A stretch of DNA of 64,000 bases from contig WSXX01000016.1 in the NCBI GenBank assembly GCA_009773515.1, forward strand, positions 115,977 through 179,976. The letters are read 5' to 3'. This stretch comes from Bacteroidota bacterium. GTDB taxonomy: Bacteria; Bacteroidota; Bacteroidia; Bacteroidales; Lentimicrobiaceae. This document shows, one piece after another, positions 17,317-25,993 of the stretch (positions are counted from its first letter, which is position 1; each line of letters opens with the position of its first letter). The position numbers and the translations under genes are program-made. Below the pieces are notes generated by a model that saw only the letters and a list, made by a program, of their open reading frames with translations, was not told where the DNA came from and did no database searches.

Positions 17317-18545
17317 GGTTTCCGGTTTTTATAGACCAGCATGCTCATTTTTTCGGGATCTAAAACCTCAGTTGCCACTTCAAGTAATTGCGCTGAAGTA
17401 ATGGAATTGATTTTTGAAATCAGCACTTCATGGGTATCAACAGTATCATAAACCAGCACACTTTTGGCCATGGAGAGTGTGTCGTTCAGGTTCGACTCAA
17501 AGGATATGGCTATCTGACCGATAAACTGCATTTTCGCGGTGTGAAGTTGCATAGCGCCCAGTGGTTTATCGCGGAATTTATCCAGCTCCTTGTAAACCAA
17601 TGCAATGGCTTTATCAAGCGCTCCATTGTCGGTGCCAAGATAAATCATAAACGAACCTGCTTCAACATAAGGCGTGTAAGACGATTCGATGTTGTACGAC
17701 AGTCCGTTGCGTTCGCGCAAAGCCATGCTGAGTCGTGAGTTCATTGCAGGTCCACCGAGCAGGTTGGAAAGCAAGGCGAGGGCTGTTCGCTTGGGATGTG
17801 TGAATCCGTAAGCCTGATTTCCAATGATGCAATGGGTCTGGAAAATCCGTCGGGGTTGGATTATGGTCTGAGGCAGATTGCCTTTAAATTCTTCGCGACC
17901 GGAAATACGGATATTCTCAGGCTGCTGCCCGAAAGCTGCTGTTACCAGCTTAACCAATCTGGTAAAATTTATATTCCCCACCGAACTGATTACAATCTGA
18001 TCGGTGTGGTAGTGATTGGCAATAAATGAAAGAATTTTCTTTCTGCTGAATTTCCGGACGCCGGCTGGTGTGCCAAGGATTGACTTCCCAAGAGAATGAC
18101 CTTTGAACAACATCTCTTCAAACTCATCAAAAATCAATTCGGAAGGGCTGTCCTTATATGCATTTATTTCATCAATCACCACATCTTTTTCCTTATCAAT
18201 TTCTTTATCAGGAAAAGTAGAATTGAAAAGGATATCGGCGAAAAGCTCAACAGCGCGGGCATAATGCGAACTGAGGAAGGATGCGTGAAGGCAGGTTTCT
18301 TCTTTGGTGGTGTAGGCATTGAGATCGGCACCAATGTTTTCGAGCCGCCCAAGCACCTGATGAACCCTGCGTTTTCCGGTACCCTTAAAAATCACATGTT
18401 CAATAAAGTGAGCAAGGCCTTCTTCTCCGGGCAGTTCATCGCGCGAACCGGTATTGATCATTACAGCCAGATGGCCTACCAGCCGGTTTGAATTTCGGTG
18501 AACAATCCGGATGCCATTACTAAGGGTATGGAATTGATATTGCAT
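17313..18545 (-). CDS. M16 family zinc metallopeptidase
   Basis: A 410-residue M16 (pitrilysin/mitochondrial processing peptidase-like) protein. The inverted zinc motif H46-F-I-E49-H50 lies in EEGLAHFIEHVIFKGT, and the distal zinc-binding Glu is in the DKEIDKEKDVVIDEI segment. The second, inactive half of the fold follows (from about residue 220). No signal peptide is seen, which suggests a cytoplasmic enzyme that degrades peptides or processes a partner. It is the first gene of a two-gene operon with an O-methyltransferase. A perfect -7 box lies 18 bp upstream of the start. Confidence 0.92.
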   Translation of the reverse strand: MQYQFHTLSNGIRIVHRNSNRLVGHLAVMINTGSRDELPGEEGLAHFIEHVIFKGTGKRRVHQVLGRLENIGADLNAYTTKEETCLHASFLSSHYARAVELFADILFNSTFPDKEIDKEKDVVIDEINAYKDSPSELIFDEFEEMLFKGHSLGKSILGTPAGVRKFSRKKILSFIANHYHTDQIVISSVGNINFTRLVKLVTAAFGQQPENIRISGREEFKGNLPQTIIQPRRIFQTHCIIGNQAYGFTHPKRTALALLSNLLGGPAMNSRLSMALRERNGLSYNIESSYTPYVEAGSFMIYLGTDNGALDKAIALVYKELDKFRDKPLGAMQLHTAKMQFIGQIAISFESNLNDTLSMAKSVLVYDTVDTHEVLISKINSITSAQLLEVATEVLDPEKMSMLVYKNRKP

Positions 18546-18563
18546 GGTTTAAATTGGAGGTGG

Positions 18564-18571
18564 CAAAAATA
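18564..18571 (-). promoter_or_regulatory. -7 promoter box for the M16 peptidase operon
   Basis: TATTTTTG on the minus strand, exact TAnnTTTG match, 18 bp before the start at 18545. Confidence 0.6.
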
Positions 18572-18635
18572 AGGAAATTATCAGCGCATATTGTTGTTTA
18601 AAAGTTGCGGCATAAATCTCCTGCCCGGAAGAATC

Positions 18636-18830
18636 TTTCGTTGCGATAGCTATCGGAACCGCTACCAATAACAGATTGTCGTTTTACACCACTGATTTGT
18701 AAAATTGATCGATTTGTGCTTCGACTCCGCTCAGCATGACATTGTATATTATTGATTGTGAATACATTAGTTAGAGATTGCGCTAACATAATACGAATGT
18801 CACACTGAGCGGAGTCGAAGTGTTTGAGAC
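18636..18830. repeat. cluster of two dispersed repeat families
   Basis: Contains one copy of the 'GATAGCTATCGGAACCGCTA' element (about 18636-18680; near-identical to 19611-19654 and, inverted, 48951-48994) and two copies of the CTTCGACTCCGCTCAG element in opposite orientation (about 18719-18737 and 18805-18822). No coding frame was seen in 18546-18925. Confidence 0.7.
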
Positions 18831-18925
18831 CCTGATAATCAAAATTATGCCTGTTATCTCCGCATTATATTGTCCAGCTCCCAGTGAATTAGGAGAAGGT
18901 ACATTCTACCAACAAATCAGAATAC

Positions 18926-19474
18926 TTATTTTACTTCTAACGGAAATTTCTTCACATACGACAGCCAGAAAAGCGGCCGGTAACCGCGCATCTCACCGGT
19001 TTCGGTATAACTTTCAACCAAGGGACAAATGGCGATTACCTTCTTGGTGATCTTACCATTATCTTCATTCAGATACCATTCTTCCAGAAAACGAACCCTG
19101 GCAATGTCAGACAACTGGAGCTCGCGGGTAACAATGCTGTCGTAGTTTTCGTAAGGTTCGTAAGGGCGCTGCAATGTCAGCAGATCGGTTCGGGTGCCTG
19201 TGGCAAGCACTTCTTCAGTTGTAAGTTGTTTGTTTGACATCACATCATAAACCTTTACTTTACCTTCACGGGCCGACTGAATCACGGCCTGCACAAACTT
19301 TTCGCGATTCGGTCCTTCAAGGTTTTGCACCCACCATTCGAGGTCAACTTCAGGTGTTTTTATGGTTACATCGTACTGAATACGTTCGGTTAGCTTATCG
19401 CCTTTGCCGCTTCCGCAGGAAATAAATATGAGGACTGATCCAAACAATAATCCGGCAAATAACATCTTTTTCAT
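18926..19474 (-). CDS. lipoprotein with GldN-like domain
   Basis: The longest frame starts at 19663, but two tandem promoter boxes at 19529-19545 and a lipoprotein signal (MKKMLFAGLLFGSVLIFISC) fix the start at 19474, giving 182 residues. After the lipobox Cys the mature domain contains RVRFLEEWYLNED, VIAICPLVESYTETGEMRGY and RPLFWLSYV. That pattern resembles the C-terminal part of GldN/PorN, a periplasmic component of the type IX secretion and gliding machine. The homology is an inference from motif resemblance. No other gld/por genes lie nearby, so it may be a stand-alone paralogue. Confidence 0.7.
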   Translation of the reverse strand: MKKMLFAGLLFGSVLIFISCGSGKGDKLTERIQYDVTIKTPEVDLEWWVQNLEGPNREKFVQAVIQSAREGKVKVYDVMSNKQLTTEEVLATGTRTDLLTLQRPYEPYENYDSIVTRELQLSDIARVRFLEEWYLNEDNGKITKKVIAICPLVESYTETGEMRGYRPLFWLSYVKKFPLEVK

Positions 19475-19528
19475 GATACAGGGTTTTATTAACGATTTCT
19501 TTGTAGGGTTTAATTTTTGTGTGAGTAC

Positions 19529-19545
19529 AAAGTTATCAAAGTTAA
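19529..19545 (-). promoter_or_regulatory. two tandem -7 boxes
   Basis: TAACTTTG occurs twice (19529-19536 and 19538-19545) on the minus strand, 55-71 bp before the lipoprotein start at 19474. They lie inside the longer open frame, which argues against the upstream start. Confidence 0.5.
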
Positions 19546-19574
19546 AGCTAATTGCATCAATACGGTGGAAAAAA

Positions 19575-19790
19575 TGCGGGTTTGCTACCAATGACAGATT
19601 ATTCGTCTTATCCTTCGTTCCGATAGATATCGGAACCGCTACCAATGACAGATTTGAATTCAATCAAATGCTGATCAAAGTAAAAACCAACCTTAATCAC
19701 TCTTAATAACCCTATTAACGAAACTGACCCCAACGATTTTTGAACCCTGCCTGCCGGAGTGGCACGCAGGCAGGCTTATTTCTTCTTCAG
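19575..19790. repeat. dispersed repeats in the 19475-20196 spacer
   Basis: The spacer holds a partial and a full copy of the GCTACCAATGACAGATT / CGATA-ATATCGG element (19584-19600 and 19611-19654) and a GCCTGCC...GGCAGGC hairpin (about 19749-19776). The remaining part up to the promoter at 20155 shows no gene. Confidence 0.6.
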
Positions 19791-20154
19791 AACCTTATCA
19801 GGCAAAACACTTTTTAATTCAAGGCAAAAAATAAGGTTGAAAAGAAAAGATAAGGTTGGAGGTGTTCCGGTGGGTTGCCTGTTACTAAGGTTTGAAAGGG
19901 TAAAATAAGGTTGGTCTTGCTCGCATTAAAGTTAAGAAATGCTTTCAGACTTTCTGCCCCTGAACAAGGGTAATGATAACGCCTGTCATCTCCGCATTAT
20001 GCTCATTTTTTTTTGAGTCTTAACTCAGTGTGACATCCGTATTGGAGTAGCGTTGTTACATTTTAATATACTCATTATCAATTACCCCGGACAACAATGA
20101 AACTTTGTGTAACCTGGTGCCTTGGAGCCTTGGTGGCAAAGAAAAATAAACCTT

Positions 20155-20162
20155 TACCTTTG
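20155..20162 (+). promoter_or_regulatory. -7 promoter box
   Basis: TACCTTTG, exact TAnnTTTG match, 34 bp before the chosen start codon at 20197. It lies inside the upstream extension of the open frame (which begins at 20122), so the start must be downstream of it. Confidence 0.6.
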
Positions 20163-20196
20163 CAAAACACCGCCAATCATTCAAGTGAGCATATCC

Positions 20197-21888
20197 ATGA
20201 ACAAATCTGAGAAAAGCAAACGGATTCCAGTCCTTAAAAATGCCCCGGAAACAATTATTTCTTTCGGAAAGTTTAAAATTACTGCCCGAAATGCAGGCAT
20301 TGCACTGATTCTTATTTTCACATTTATCCTGTTCTCCGGTGCATTGCGTAACGATTTCCTCAGTGGATGGGACGATGGCGAATACCTCTCCGATCCATCT
20401 GTTTCGGGTGAAGGCCCGATTAATACCGCGGCCATTTTCAGCAATTTTCACCTTGGAATGTATCAGCCGCTTGCGGTGCTCAGTTTTGCAATCAACTACA
20501 AAACTTCCGGGGCTGAATCGTGGGCTTTTATTCTGACCAATATTCTGCTTCATTTATTAAATACATTGCTGGTTTTTAAACTGATGGAACGATGGATGAA
20601 AGGATGGATTCCGGCCGGAATAGTTGCCCTTCTGTTTGCCATTCATCCGATGCATGTGGAGCCGGTTGTATGGATTTCCACGCGAAGTTCGGCACTTTAC
20701 TCACTGTTTTATCTGTCAGGGCTGTTGGTTTGGGATAAGTACCTGGAGCAGGGACTTCAGCCAAAACATTATCTGCTTGCATTGCTTTTCGCGATCCTTG
20801 CACTTTTCTCAAAATCGATGGCGGCAACATTTCCGCTTATCCTTTTTGTGGTGGATTATATGAAACAACGAAAGTTCAGCCTCAGACTGATTACTGAAAA
20901 ACTGCCTTTTTTTGTGCTTTCGGTCATCTTTGGAATCGTTGCCATCAAAGCGTCCGCTTCATTCGGACACATCACCGTGCTTGAGCAGGATTATTCGCTG
21001 ATTCAGCGTTTATTTCTGATCATTTATGGAATAAGCTTCTACCTTTTTAAACTCATTGTACCCACCAATCTTTCAGCCATCTATGCATTTCCTGAGCTGG
21101 TCAACGGAAACCTGCCCGGCTATGTTTACGCTGCGGTAATTCCGGCGGCAGCATTGGCGGCAGGCATCTGGTTTTCTAAAAGATACAAACGTGAATTTAT
21201 CACCGGCGCTCTGTTTTTTATATTCAGCATCGGCATGGTGCTTCCGTTGTTCTGGTCACGGATTTTTATTACAGCCGACCGTTATACCTACATTCCTTAC
21301 ATCGGGTTGTTTATGCTGATGGCCAGGCCAATCACAGAATTATGGAACTCGCGCACCACCCTTGACCGCAGCACTTTACGACTGTTTTTTATTGCATCTG
21401 CACTTGTTTTGATTACCCTGAGCACAGCAACATTCAGGCGAATTGGCGTATGGAAGGACACTCCGACACTGCTTACCGATGTGATTGATAAAAAACGATC
21501 AGATGCCGATATGGCTCACGGCTATTTTTATCTGGCCAATTATTACGATGGCGCCAATAATAACGAAGAAGCCATGAAATATTACGACCTGGCCCTGAGC
21601 CGGAACAACAAATACCTGCTGGCACTCAATAACCGCGGAATTATCAAAGGAAAATCAGGAAATATCAGATCAGCCATCAGCGATTTTGAACAGGCAATAC
21701 AAATAAAACCCGATTATGCGGAAGCCTATTACAACCGCGGCGTTGCTCTATACCAGACCGGTGACAAAACTGCGGCCTGCAACGACTGGGAACGTGCTGT
21801 TTCGCTGGGCTTTAAACCGGCATCACAGGCAATAAGTTTGTATTGCCATGAAGTTAAAGCACCTGATTTTGGGAAGATTGGGGAATAG
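20197..21888 (+). CDS. TMTC-like polytopic membrane protein with C-terminal TPRs
   Basis: A 563-residue protein. The start at 20197 (MNKSEKSKR) is chosen over 20122 because the promoter box lies between them. One N-terminal transmembrane helix is followed by the loop FLSGWDDGEYLSDP, whose acidic pair matches the first luminal/periplasmic loop of GT-C glycosyltransferases. About ten more helices follow (to about residue 420), with HPMHVEPVVWISTRSSALYS in a conserved loop. Three TPR units then occupy about 440-550 (for example YAEAYYNRGVALYQTGD). This layout matches the TMTC/DUF1736-like group, related to protein O-mannosyltransferases. Enzyme activity and acceptor are unproven. Confidence 0.8.
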   Translation: MNKSEKSKRIPVLKNAPETIISFGKFKITARNAGIALILIFTFILFSGALRNDFLSGWDDGEYLSDPSVSGEGPINTAAIFSNFHLGMYQPLAVLSFAINYKTSGAESWAFILTNILLHLLNTLLVFKLMERWMKGWIPAGIVALLFAIHPMHVEPVVWISTRSSALYSLFYLSGLLVWDKYLEQGLQPKHYLLALLFAILALFSKSMAATFPLILFVVDYMKQRKFSLRLITEKLPFFVLSVIFGIVAIKASASFGHITVLEQDYSLIQRLFLIIYGISFYLFKLIVPTNLSAIYAFPELVNGNLPGYVYAAVIPAAALAAGIWFSKRYKREFITGALFFIFSIGMVLPLFWSRIFITADRYTYIPYIGLFMLMARPITELWNSRTTLDRSTLRLFFIASALVLITLSTATFRRIGVWKDTPTLLTDVIDKKRSDADMAHGYFYLANYYDGANNNEEAMKYYDLALSRNNKYLLALNNRGIIKGKSGNIRSAISDFEQAIQIKPDYAEAYYNRGVALYQTGDKTAACNDWERAVSLGFKPASQAISLYCHEVKAPDFGKIGE

Positions 21889-22046
21889 GTTGGGGCAAAG
21901 ACAAGGGTTCACGCAAAGGCGCAAAGATTTTTGCCTGCTTTGAAGCCAAAGCACATGATTTTGTTAAGAATGGGGAAGAAGTAGAAGTTGGTGGAAGTGA
22001 TTAGAACTTGCCGTGCAAAAATGTAGGTAATGTTTAAACCCTTGCA

Positions 22047-22076
22047 TTGAATTTAGGGACATTCTTTATACATTTG
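22047..22076 (+). promoter_or_regulatory. complete Bacteroidota-type promoter (-33 TTG, -7 TACATTTG)
   Basis: TTG at 22047-22049, a 19-bp spacer and TACATTTG at 22069-22076. This is the best two-part match to the TTTG-N19-TAnnTTTG promoter in the window. It lies 53 bp before the start codon at 22130. Confidence 0.6.
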
Positions 22077-22129
22077 CGTTGGAACGGCAGATAAAGTGCT
22101 TTACGTTATAATCTATTAAAACACACAAC

Positions 22130-23116
22130 ATGAAAAGCTTATTTATAATAATCATTTCTTCTATAATTATTACTTCTGGCTGGGCTCAAGGAGCATTAAA
22201 AAAGAAGACCAGATTTTTAGACGGATATGCAGTAAACATTGAAGAGTATAATAAAGAAGGAAAACTAATATTTTCGAAAACTGAATCAGACTTTTCGGAT
22301 TTAGAAAATAATTATAATCCGTTTATTGAAGCATTTATTTATGATTCATGCAACAAATTAGAATACAAAGTTTTTGCTCATTCAAAGTTCGGTTATACTG
22401 TTACAATTCCAAAATATGATGAACAGCTAAAGCCGATCAAAGAATATGTAATTGAGAGCGGAAACTATGATGGTAAAAAATATAATGAAAGTCAATTTAG
22501 ATTTTTATCTGCAATAGACAACTTTAATGATACTTGGAATCATCCAATGACTCAAAAAACCATTAATAAAGGCAAGCCTTATCTTAATTCTATAAAAAAA
22601 TACAATGAAAATGGCATAACTGATGAGATAGAGTTTTTTAAAAATGGGGATACATTAAATAAAATAGAGTACTCAAATACTGAATGTTACGAGAAGACGG
22701 TATACCGCAGAAGTAATTTGAAAATTGAACACATCAAGAAATACGATATTTATAAAAGACTGATTGCCGAAATCAGAGTGGATTCAAATTCACACTACGC
22801 AATTGTTGGTCAAGACACCTCGGAAAACATCATTATAAAATATAACCAGGAAGGATTTATTACTGAAAGGATAAACAGTAAAGTGATTGTAAAAGATGAA
22901 AATACATGGTCAAAACACGTATATATATACAATAATTTAAACCAATTGGCAGAAGAAAATCTTTTCAATTTCGACAACGCTCCATTACTCATAAAAAAAT
23001 ATGAATATGAGAACTCCATTGTTACAGTTGAAAAGGAAAAGTACATAACTTATATCGCAGGCGCGGCAAGAGAAAAGAATTATACTTTCAATTTCAAATA
23101 TGAATATTATCCTTAA
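22130..23116 (+). CDS. secreted protein of unknown function
   Basis: A 328-residue protein with a clear signal peptide (1-19, cleaved near WAQ-GAL). The mature part is rich in Tyr, Asn, Lys and Glu and shows loose strand repeats of the type KYNEEGxIxE (KEYVIESGNYDGKKYNES, IKKYNENGITDEIEFF, IKYNQEGFITERI), as in proteins with YD- or MORN-like antiparallel repeats. No family is recognised. Strongly AT-rich compared with the flanking genes, it opens an accessory island (22.1-25.6 kb). A well-formed promoter precedes it. Confidence 0.6.
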   Translation: MKSLFIIIISSIIITSGWAQGALKKKTRFLDGYAVNIEEYNKEGKLIFSKTESDFSDLENNYNPFIEAFIYDSCNKLEYKVFAHSKFGYTVTIPKYDEQLKPIKEYVIESGNYDGKKYNESQFRFLSAIDNFNDTWNHPMTQKTINKGKPYLNSIKKYNENGITDEIEFFKNGDTLNKIEYSNTECYEKTVYRRSNLKIEHIKKYDIYKRLIAEIRVDSNSHYAIVGQDTSENIIIKYNQEGFITERINSKVIVKDENTWSKHVYIYNNLNQLAEENLFNFDNAPLLIKKYEYENSIVTVEKEKYITYIAGAAREKNYTFNFKYEYYP

Positions 23117-23198
23117 AGAATAACAGCAAGTAATCGAGTAAACATCGCCGCCAGTAGTTAGCTGACGGAGTGCGCCTCTTACGTTTTAAATAAAAAAA

Positions 23199-23747
23199 AT
23201 GAAATCACTAATAAGAAAAATATTGTTTGCGAAAAGCTATCTCTACCTCTACCCTTATAGCTCATTGAACCTGGACAATGAGTTGGAAAGAATTTATGAG
23301 GCAGAATATTTTGATCGAAAAACGATCCTAAGAGGCAAAGACATATCAAAAAATCAATTTTCACTTTGGGAAAAATGGGATTTTTTCCGAGGTCATCATT
23401 CGTTCGATGCATTTGGATTTTTCTCCGGAACTAAATTCATTCACCAAAACAATACCTACATCATTGGCACAATTTACCCAAATCCAATGATGGTGATCGG
23501 ATTTTATTTTACAACAATAGCTTTGGGTTTTATCCTTTTTAATGAAGGTTCGATAAACAGTAGCTTTGAAAATCCAGAATTGATTCTTCCGATCGGAATT
23601 ATGAGCATTGTATTTCTTATAAGCTTACTATACTTCAGAAGGAGGATTAGGAATTCGGTTGAAGAAGAATTGAAAATAAAAAAACGCAACATAAAGGTAA
23701 AACGCTCAATGATTAAAGAAGCAAGTAAAAACTCTCACTACTGGTGA
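23199..23747 (+). CDS. hypothetical membrane protein
   Basis: A 182-residue protein with two transmembrane helices (about 100-122 and 130-150) and a basic C-terminal tail (IKKRNIKVKRSMIKEASK). The N-terminal half is soluble and charged. No family is recognised. AT-rich, with an A-run ribosome-binding region (AAATAAAAAAAATG). It follows a short GC-rich patch (23138-23180) that stands out from the surrounding sequence. It could belong to the same accessory insertion as its neighbours. Confidence 0.5.
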   Translation: MKSLIRKILFAKSYLYLYPYSSLNLDNELERIYEAEYFDRKTILRGKDISKNQFSLWEKWDFFRGHHSFDAFGFFSGTKFIHQNNTYIIGTIYPNPMMVIGFYFTTIALGFILFNEGSINSSFENPELILPIGIMSIVFLISLLYFRRRIRNSVEEELKIKKRNIKVKRSMIKEASKNSHYW

Positions 23748-23805
23748 GAGAAATTGGTTATGCCCTATGCCAATAAAATCAGATCCATATTTCAAATTTT
23801 TTTTC

Positions 23806-23813
23806 TACCTTTG
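23806..23813 (+). promoter_or_regulatory. -7 box immediately before the MNT gene
   Basis: TACCTTTG ends only 4 bp before the ATG at 23818. If it is the promoter, transcription would begin at or within a few bases of the start codon, giving a leaderless or nearly leaderless message. Confidence 0.5.
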
Positions 23814-23817
23814 AATC

Positions 23818-24108
23818 ATGGTAACCAAAGATGACATAATACTTAAGCTTAGGGAATTAAAGCCCTTGCTTTATAAGGATTATTCTGTGAAGGAAATAGG
23901 CTTGTTCGGGTCATTCTCTGATGAAACCTTCACTGAAGAAAGTGACATTGACCTATTGGTCGAATTCGAAAGACCAATTGGCTGGAAATTCTTTTCACTT
24001 GAAATCTATCTGGAAAAGATTTTTAACCGTAAGATAGATCTCGTTACAAAGAATGCTTTAAAAGATCAGATCAAAGAAAGTATCCTTAAACAAGTTAATT
24101 ACGTGTAA
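23818..24108 (+). CDS. MNT-type nucleotidyltransferase (MntA-like antitoxin), orphan
   Basis: A 96-residue minimal nucleotidyltransferase. The catalytic signature is IGLFGSFSDETFTEESDIDLLVEF: GSFS plus the DID metal-binding pair, with a third acidic residue in KIDLV. In MNT-HEPN toxin-antitoxin systems this protein adds AMP units to a HEPN RNase to silence it. The usual adjacent HEPN gene is not found on either side; downstream there are only gene remnants. It may be a solitary MNT, or the leftover half of a decayed pair. The promoter box at 23806-23813 supports the ATG. Confidence 0.8.
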   Translation: MVTKDDIILKLRELKPLLYKDYSVKEIGLFGSFSDETFTEESDIDLLVEFERPIGWKFFSLEIYLEKIFNRKIDLVTKNALKDQIKESILKQVNYV

Positions 24109-24411
24109 TTCGGACTTGATAAAAAAACAAAAATTTATTATTTCGAGAATGGACTAATCAAAGGAATAGAACATTACCAATCGTATAACAGTGATGATGG
24201 ATATGAAATGACTTCATATTCTGATGTAAAGGTAAAAAGTAAAATAAAGATTGATTCCCAAATAGCGGAAAGAATCAATGAACAAATAATTATTGAATAA
24301 AAACTACTGTCTATAAATAGGTCTTCATATAATATCCCTGAAAATGAAACTGTTATATCACCATCAGGTATGTTTGAAAGTGATAATCTGATTACGATAT
24401 ATAGTAAATAA
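24109..24411 (+). pseudogene. remnant of an unknown gene with in-frame stop
   Basis: Directly after the MNT stop codon the same frame stays open without an ATG: it reads GLDKKTKIYYFENGLIKGIE to ...INEQIIIE, meets a TAA at 24298-24300, then continues KLLSINRSSYNIPENET to a second TAA at 24409-24411. The protein-like sequence on both sides of the stop, the lack of a start and the abrupt 5' edge suggest the 3' end of a gene truncated by a rearrangement. Composition resembles the secreted protein at 22130-23116 (Tyr, Asn, Lys rich). Confidence 0.45.
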
Positions 24412-24422
24412 AGACTGGCATC

Positions 24423-24578
24423 CTATCGATAAAACCACTTCCGCTGGAAAATCTGACTGCGGCATTTCTTAAATTCTGCGAAACTGAGTACATACAGTCC
24501 TATCGCCACCATACTCCAGCTTAAAATGAGCAATTTGCTGAGATGCAGCGAATCTGATATTTTTTCCTGTCCGGCAAC
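24423..24578 (-). pseudogene. possible membrane-protein remnant
   Basis: On the minus strand a 51-codon frame without a usable start reads VAGQEKISDSLHLSKLLILS and continues through a hydrophobic helix (WSMVAIGLYVLSF) to a basic end (RKWFYR, stop at 24423-24425). An in-frame TAG lies just upstream. It looks like the tail of a small membrane protein that has lost its 5' part. The rest of 24579-24875 holds only a promoter-like box (TATATTTG, 24676-24683) and a 23-codon frame. Confidence 0.3.
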
Positions 24579-24875
24579 CTATCCTCCCACCCACGAAATC
24601 ACACGAAATTTTTGATTACTGCGAACTTCAAAAAATAAGTCCTGAAAAAACGATACAATTTCACCAACAGATCAGTATATTTGTATATGATTGATGATGG
24701 CGGGAAGATAAGATCAACTTCTGGCCTCCTTCCGGCTACCAATCCAAATGCTTATTGAAATTGAAAATACAGGTAAACAACATAAATCTTCGAAGCAAGC
24801 GGCCATATTTCATAGCTGCCAGCCAATACATCATCAGCATCTTTTCATTTGTAAAAATCTAACCTGCAATCAACT

Positions 24876-25571
24876 ATGGACGCAATCAACTTATGGAACA
24901 CCCTTGCCATAACTTTATTGACAGTTATTGGCGGAATATGGACATTTTTCAAATTATTTTACAAATATAAATCCAAGGTACTGTTCATCACAAATTGCCA
25001 GATCCTGCATAAAAAAATATGGGAAGACATGTGTAAGCTTCCTGGCTTGAAAATCAAGAAACACGGTGACGAAGATTTTGCATTTCGTCCCTTGGTACTT
25101 TTGCCTCATTGTCTGAAAAAATATTCGGATGTAAAAAACGGACACAAGGCAATACTTGAAAGTATAAATACGAACAAGGAGAAGAACCTGAAAGTCATCG
25201 CAGAAGTTTACTGGATACCTGAAAATATGCCAATTTGGGGCTCAATCAAGCAACCGGTATTTTCGCTGATACTGCGCCGGTATTTTGGCATTGAACGCCC
25301 GATGTATCAGGATGAAGAAATAGCTGATACAAGGAGGAACCCTGACTGGATGCCAGTGAGGCATTCAGATGCACATCTTTTGCCGCTGAACCGGCCAGAT
25401 AAAGAAACCAATACCATTCTTTGGGCGGTTTCTTCTGCCTACACCTACAGGTTTTTTAATCCTTTTGACGGAACTTACCATCGCGAAACGGCTACCGATA
25501 ACTTTATCGAATACTGCGGGTTGTCAATTATTTTAAGCAAAAGATCTTTGGCTCATTCTGAGAAAGATTGA
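24876..25571 (+). CDS. hypothetical membrane-anchored protein
   Basis: A 231-residue protein with one N-terminal transmembrane helix (about 8-28, LAITLLTVIGGIWTFFKLFY) and a soluble domain. That domain contains FAFRPLVLLPHCLKKYSDVKNG, a Pro- and Trp-rich loop (YWIPENMPIWGSI) and HSDAHLLPLNRPDKETNTI. No family is recognised. It may use the promoter-like box at 24676-24683, about 200 bp upstream. The 420-bp gap after it (25572-25993) holds no convincing gene; a TAATTTTG box at 25780-25787 is a candidate promoter for purK. Confidence 0.5.
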   Translation: MDAINLWNTLAITLLTVIGGIWTFFKLFYKYKSKVLFITNCQILHKKIWEDMCKLPGLKIKKHGDEDFAFRPLVLLPHCLKKYSDVKNGHKAILESINTNKEKNLKVIAEVYWIPENMPIWGSIKQPVFSLILRRYFGIERPMYQDEEIADTRRNPDWMPVRHSDAHLLPLNRPDKETNTILWAVSSAYTYRFFNPFDGTYHRETATDNFIEYCGLSIILSKRSLAHSEKD

Positions 25572-25993
25572 TATAAAAACCTCTGCGGATCTCTCAGGTT
25601 AAACGGTTCTTTACTGCAACAATATTCAGAGAATCAGGCATTGCAAATACAATGAATATTCAAGCCAACAGCGAACTGCAAGCCACATTTTATGACTTCG
25701 CTTCTTAGCTAAGTTGCATCACGGGTCTGCGCCCACCGGAAAATATTTACACCTGCTGATCCCGCAAAGGAAAAGTATGTAATTTTGAACATTCTCAGGG
25801 ACATGCAAGCAGTTTTCGCTTCATATGATGCAAAGCGCATATAGCAGCTTACAGCAAGCAGTGTTTTTGTTTCTCTGGTCAGAAAAGCAGTAAAATTTAA
25901 AGGGCAGTTCATCGCAGAAAGTTCAGTGTTGAGAATCCCTGACTTTGCAATGCTGCTGAAGGTTTTCCAACAATTCATCAAGAAAAATCCGAC

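Noticed and set aside
24687..24758. 23-codon frame after the TATATTTG box at 24676-24683
   Set aside because: Too short and without any recognisable feature; the box is more usefully read as a promoter for the gene at 24876.
25709..25981. Minus-strand frame of 90 codons before purK
   Set aside because: Composition is not protein-like, no promoter box or homology was recognised, and it stops just short of the purK start.
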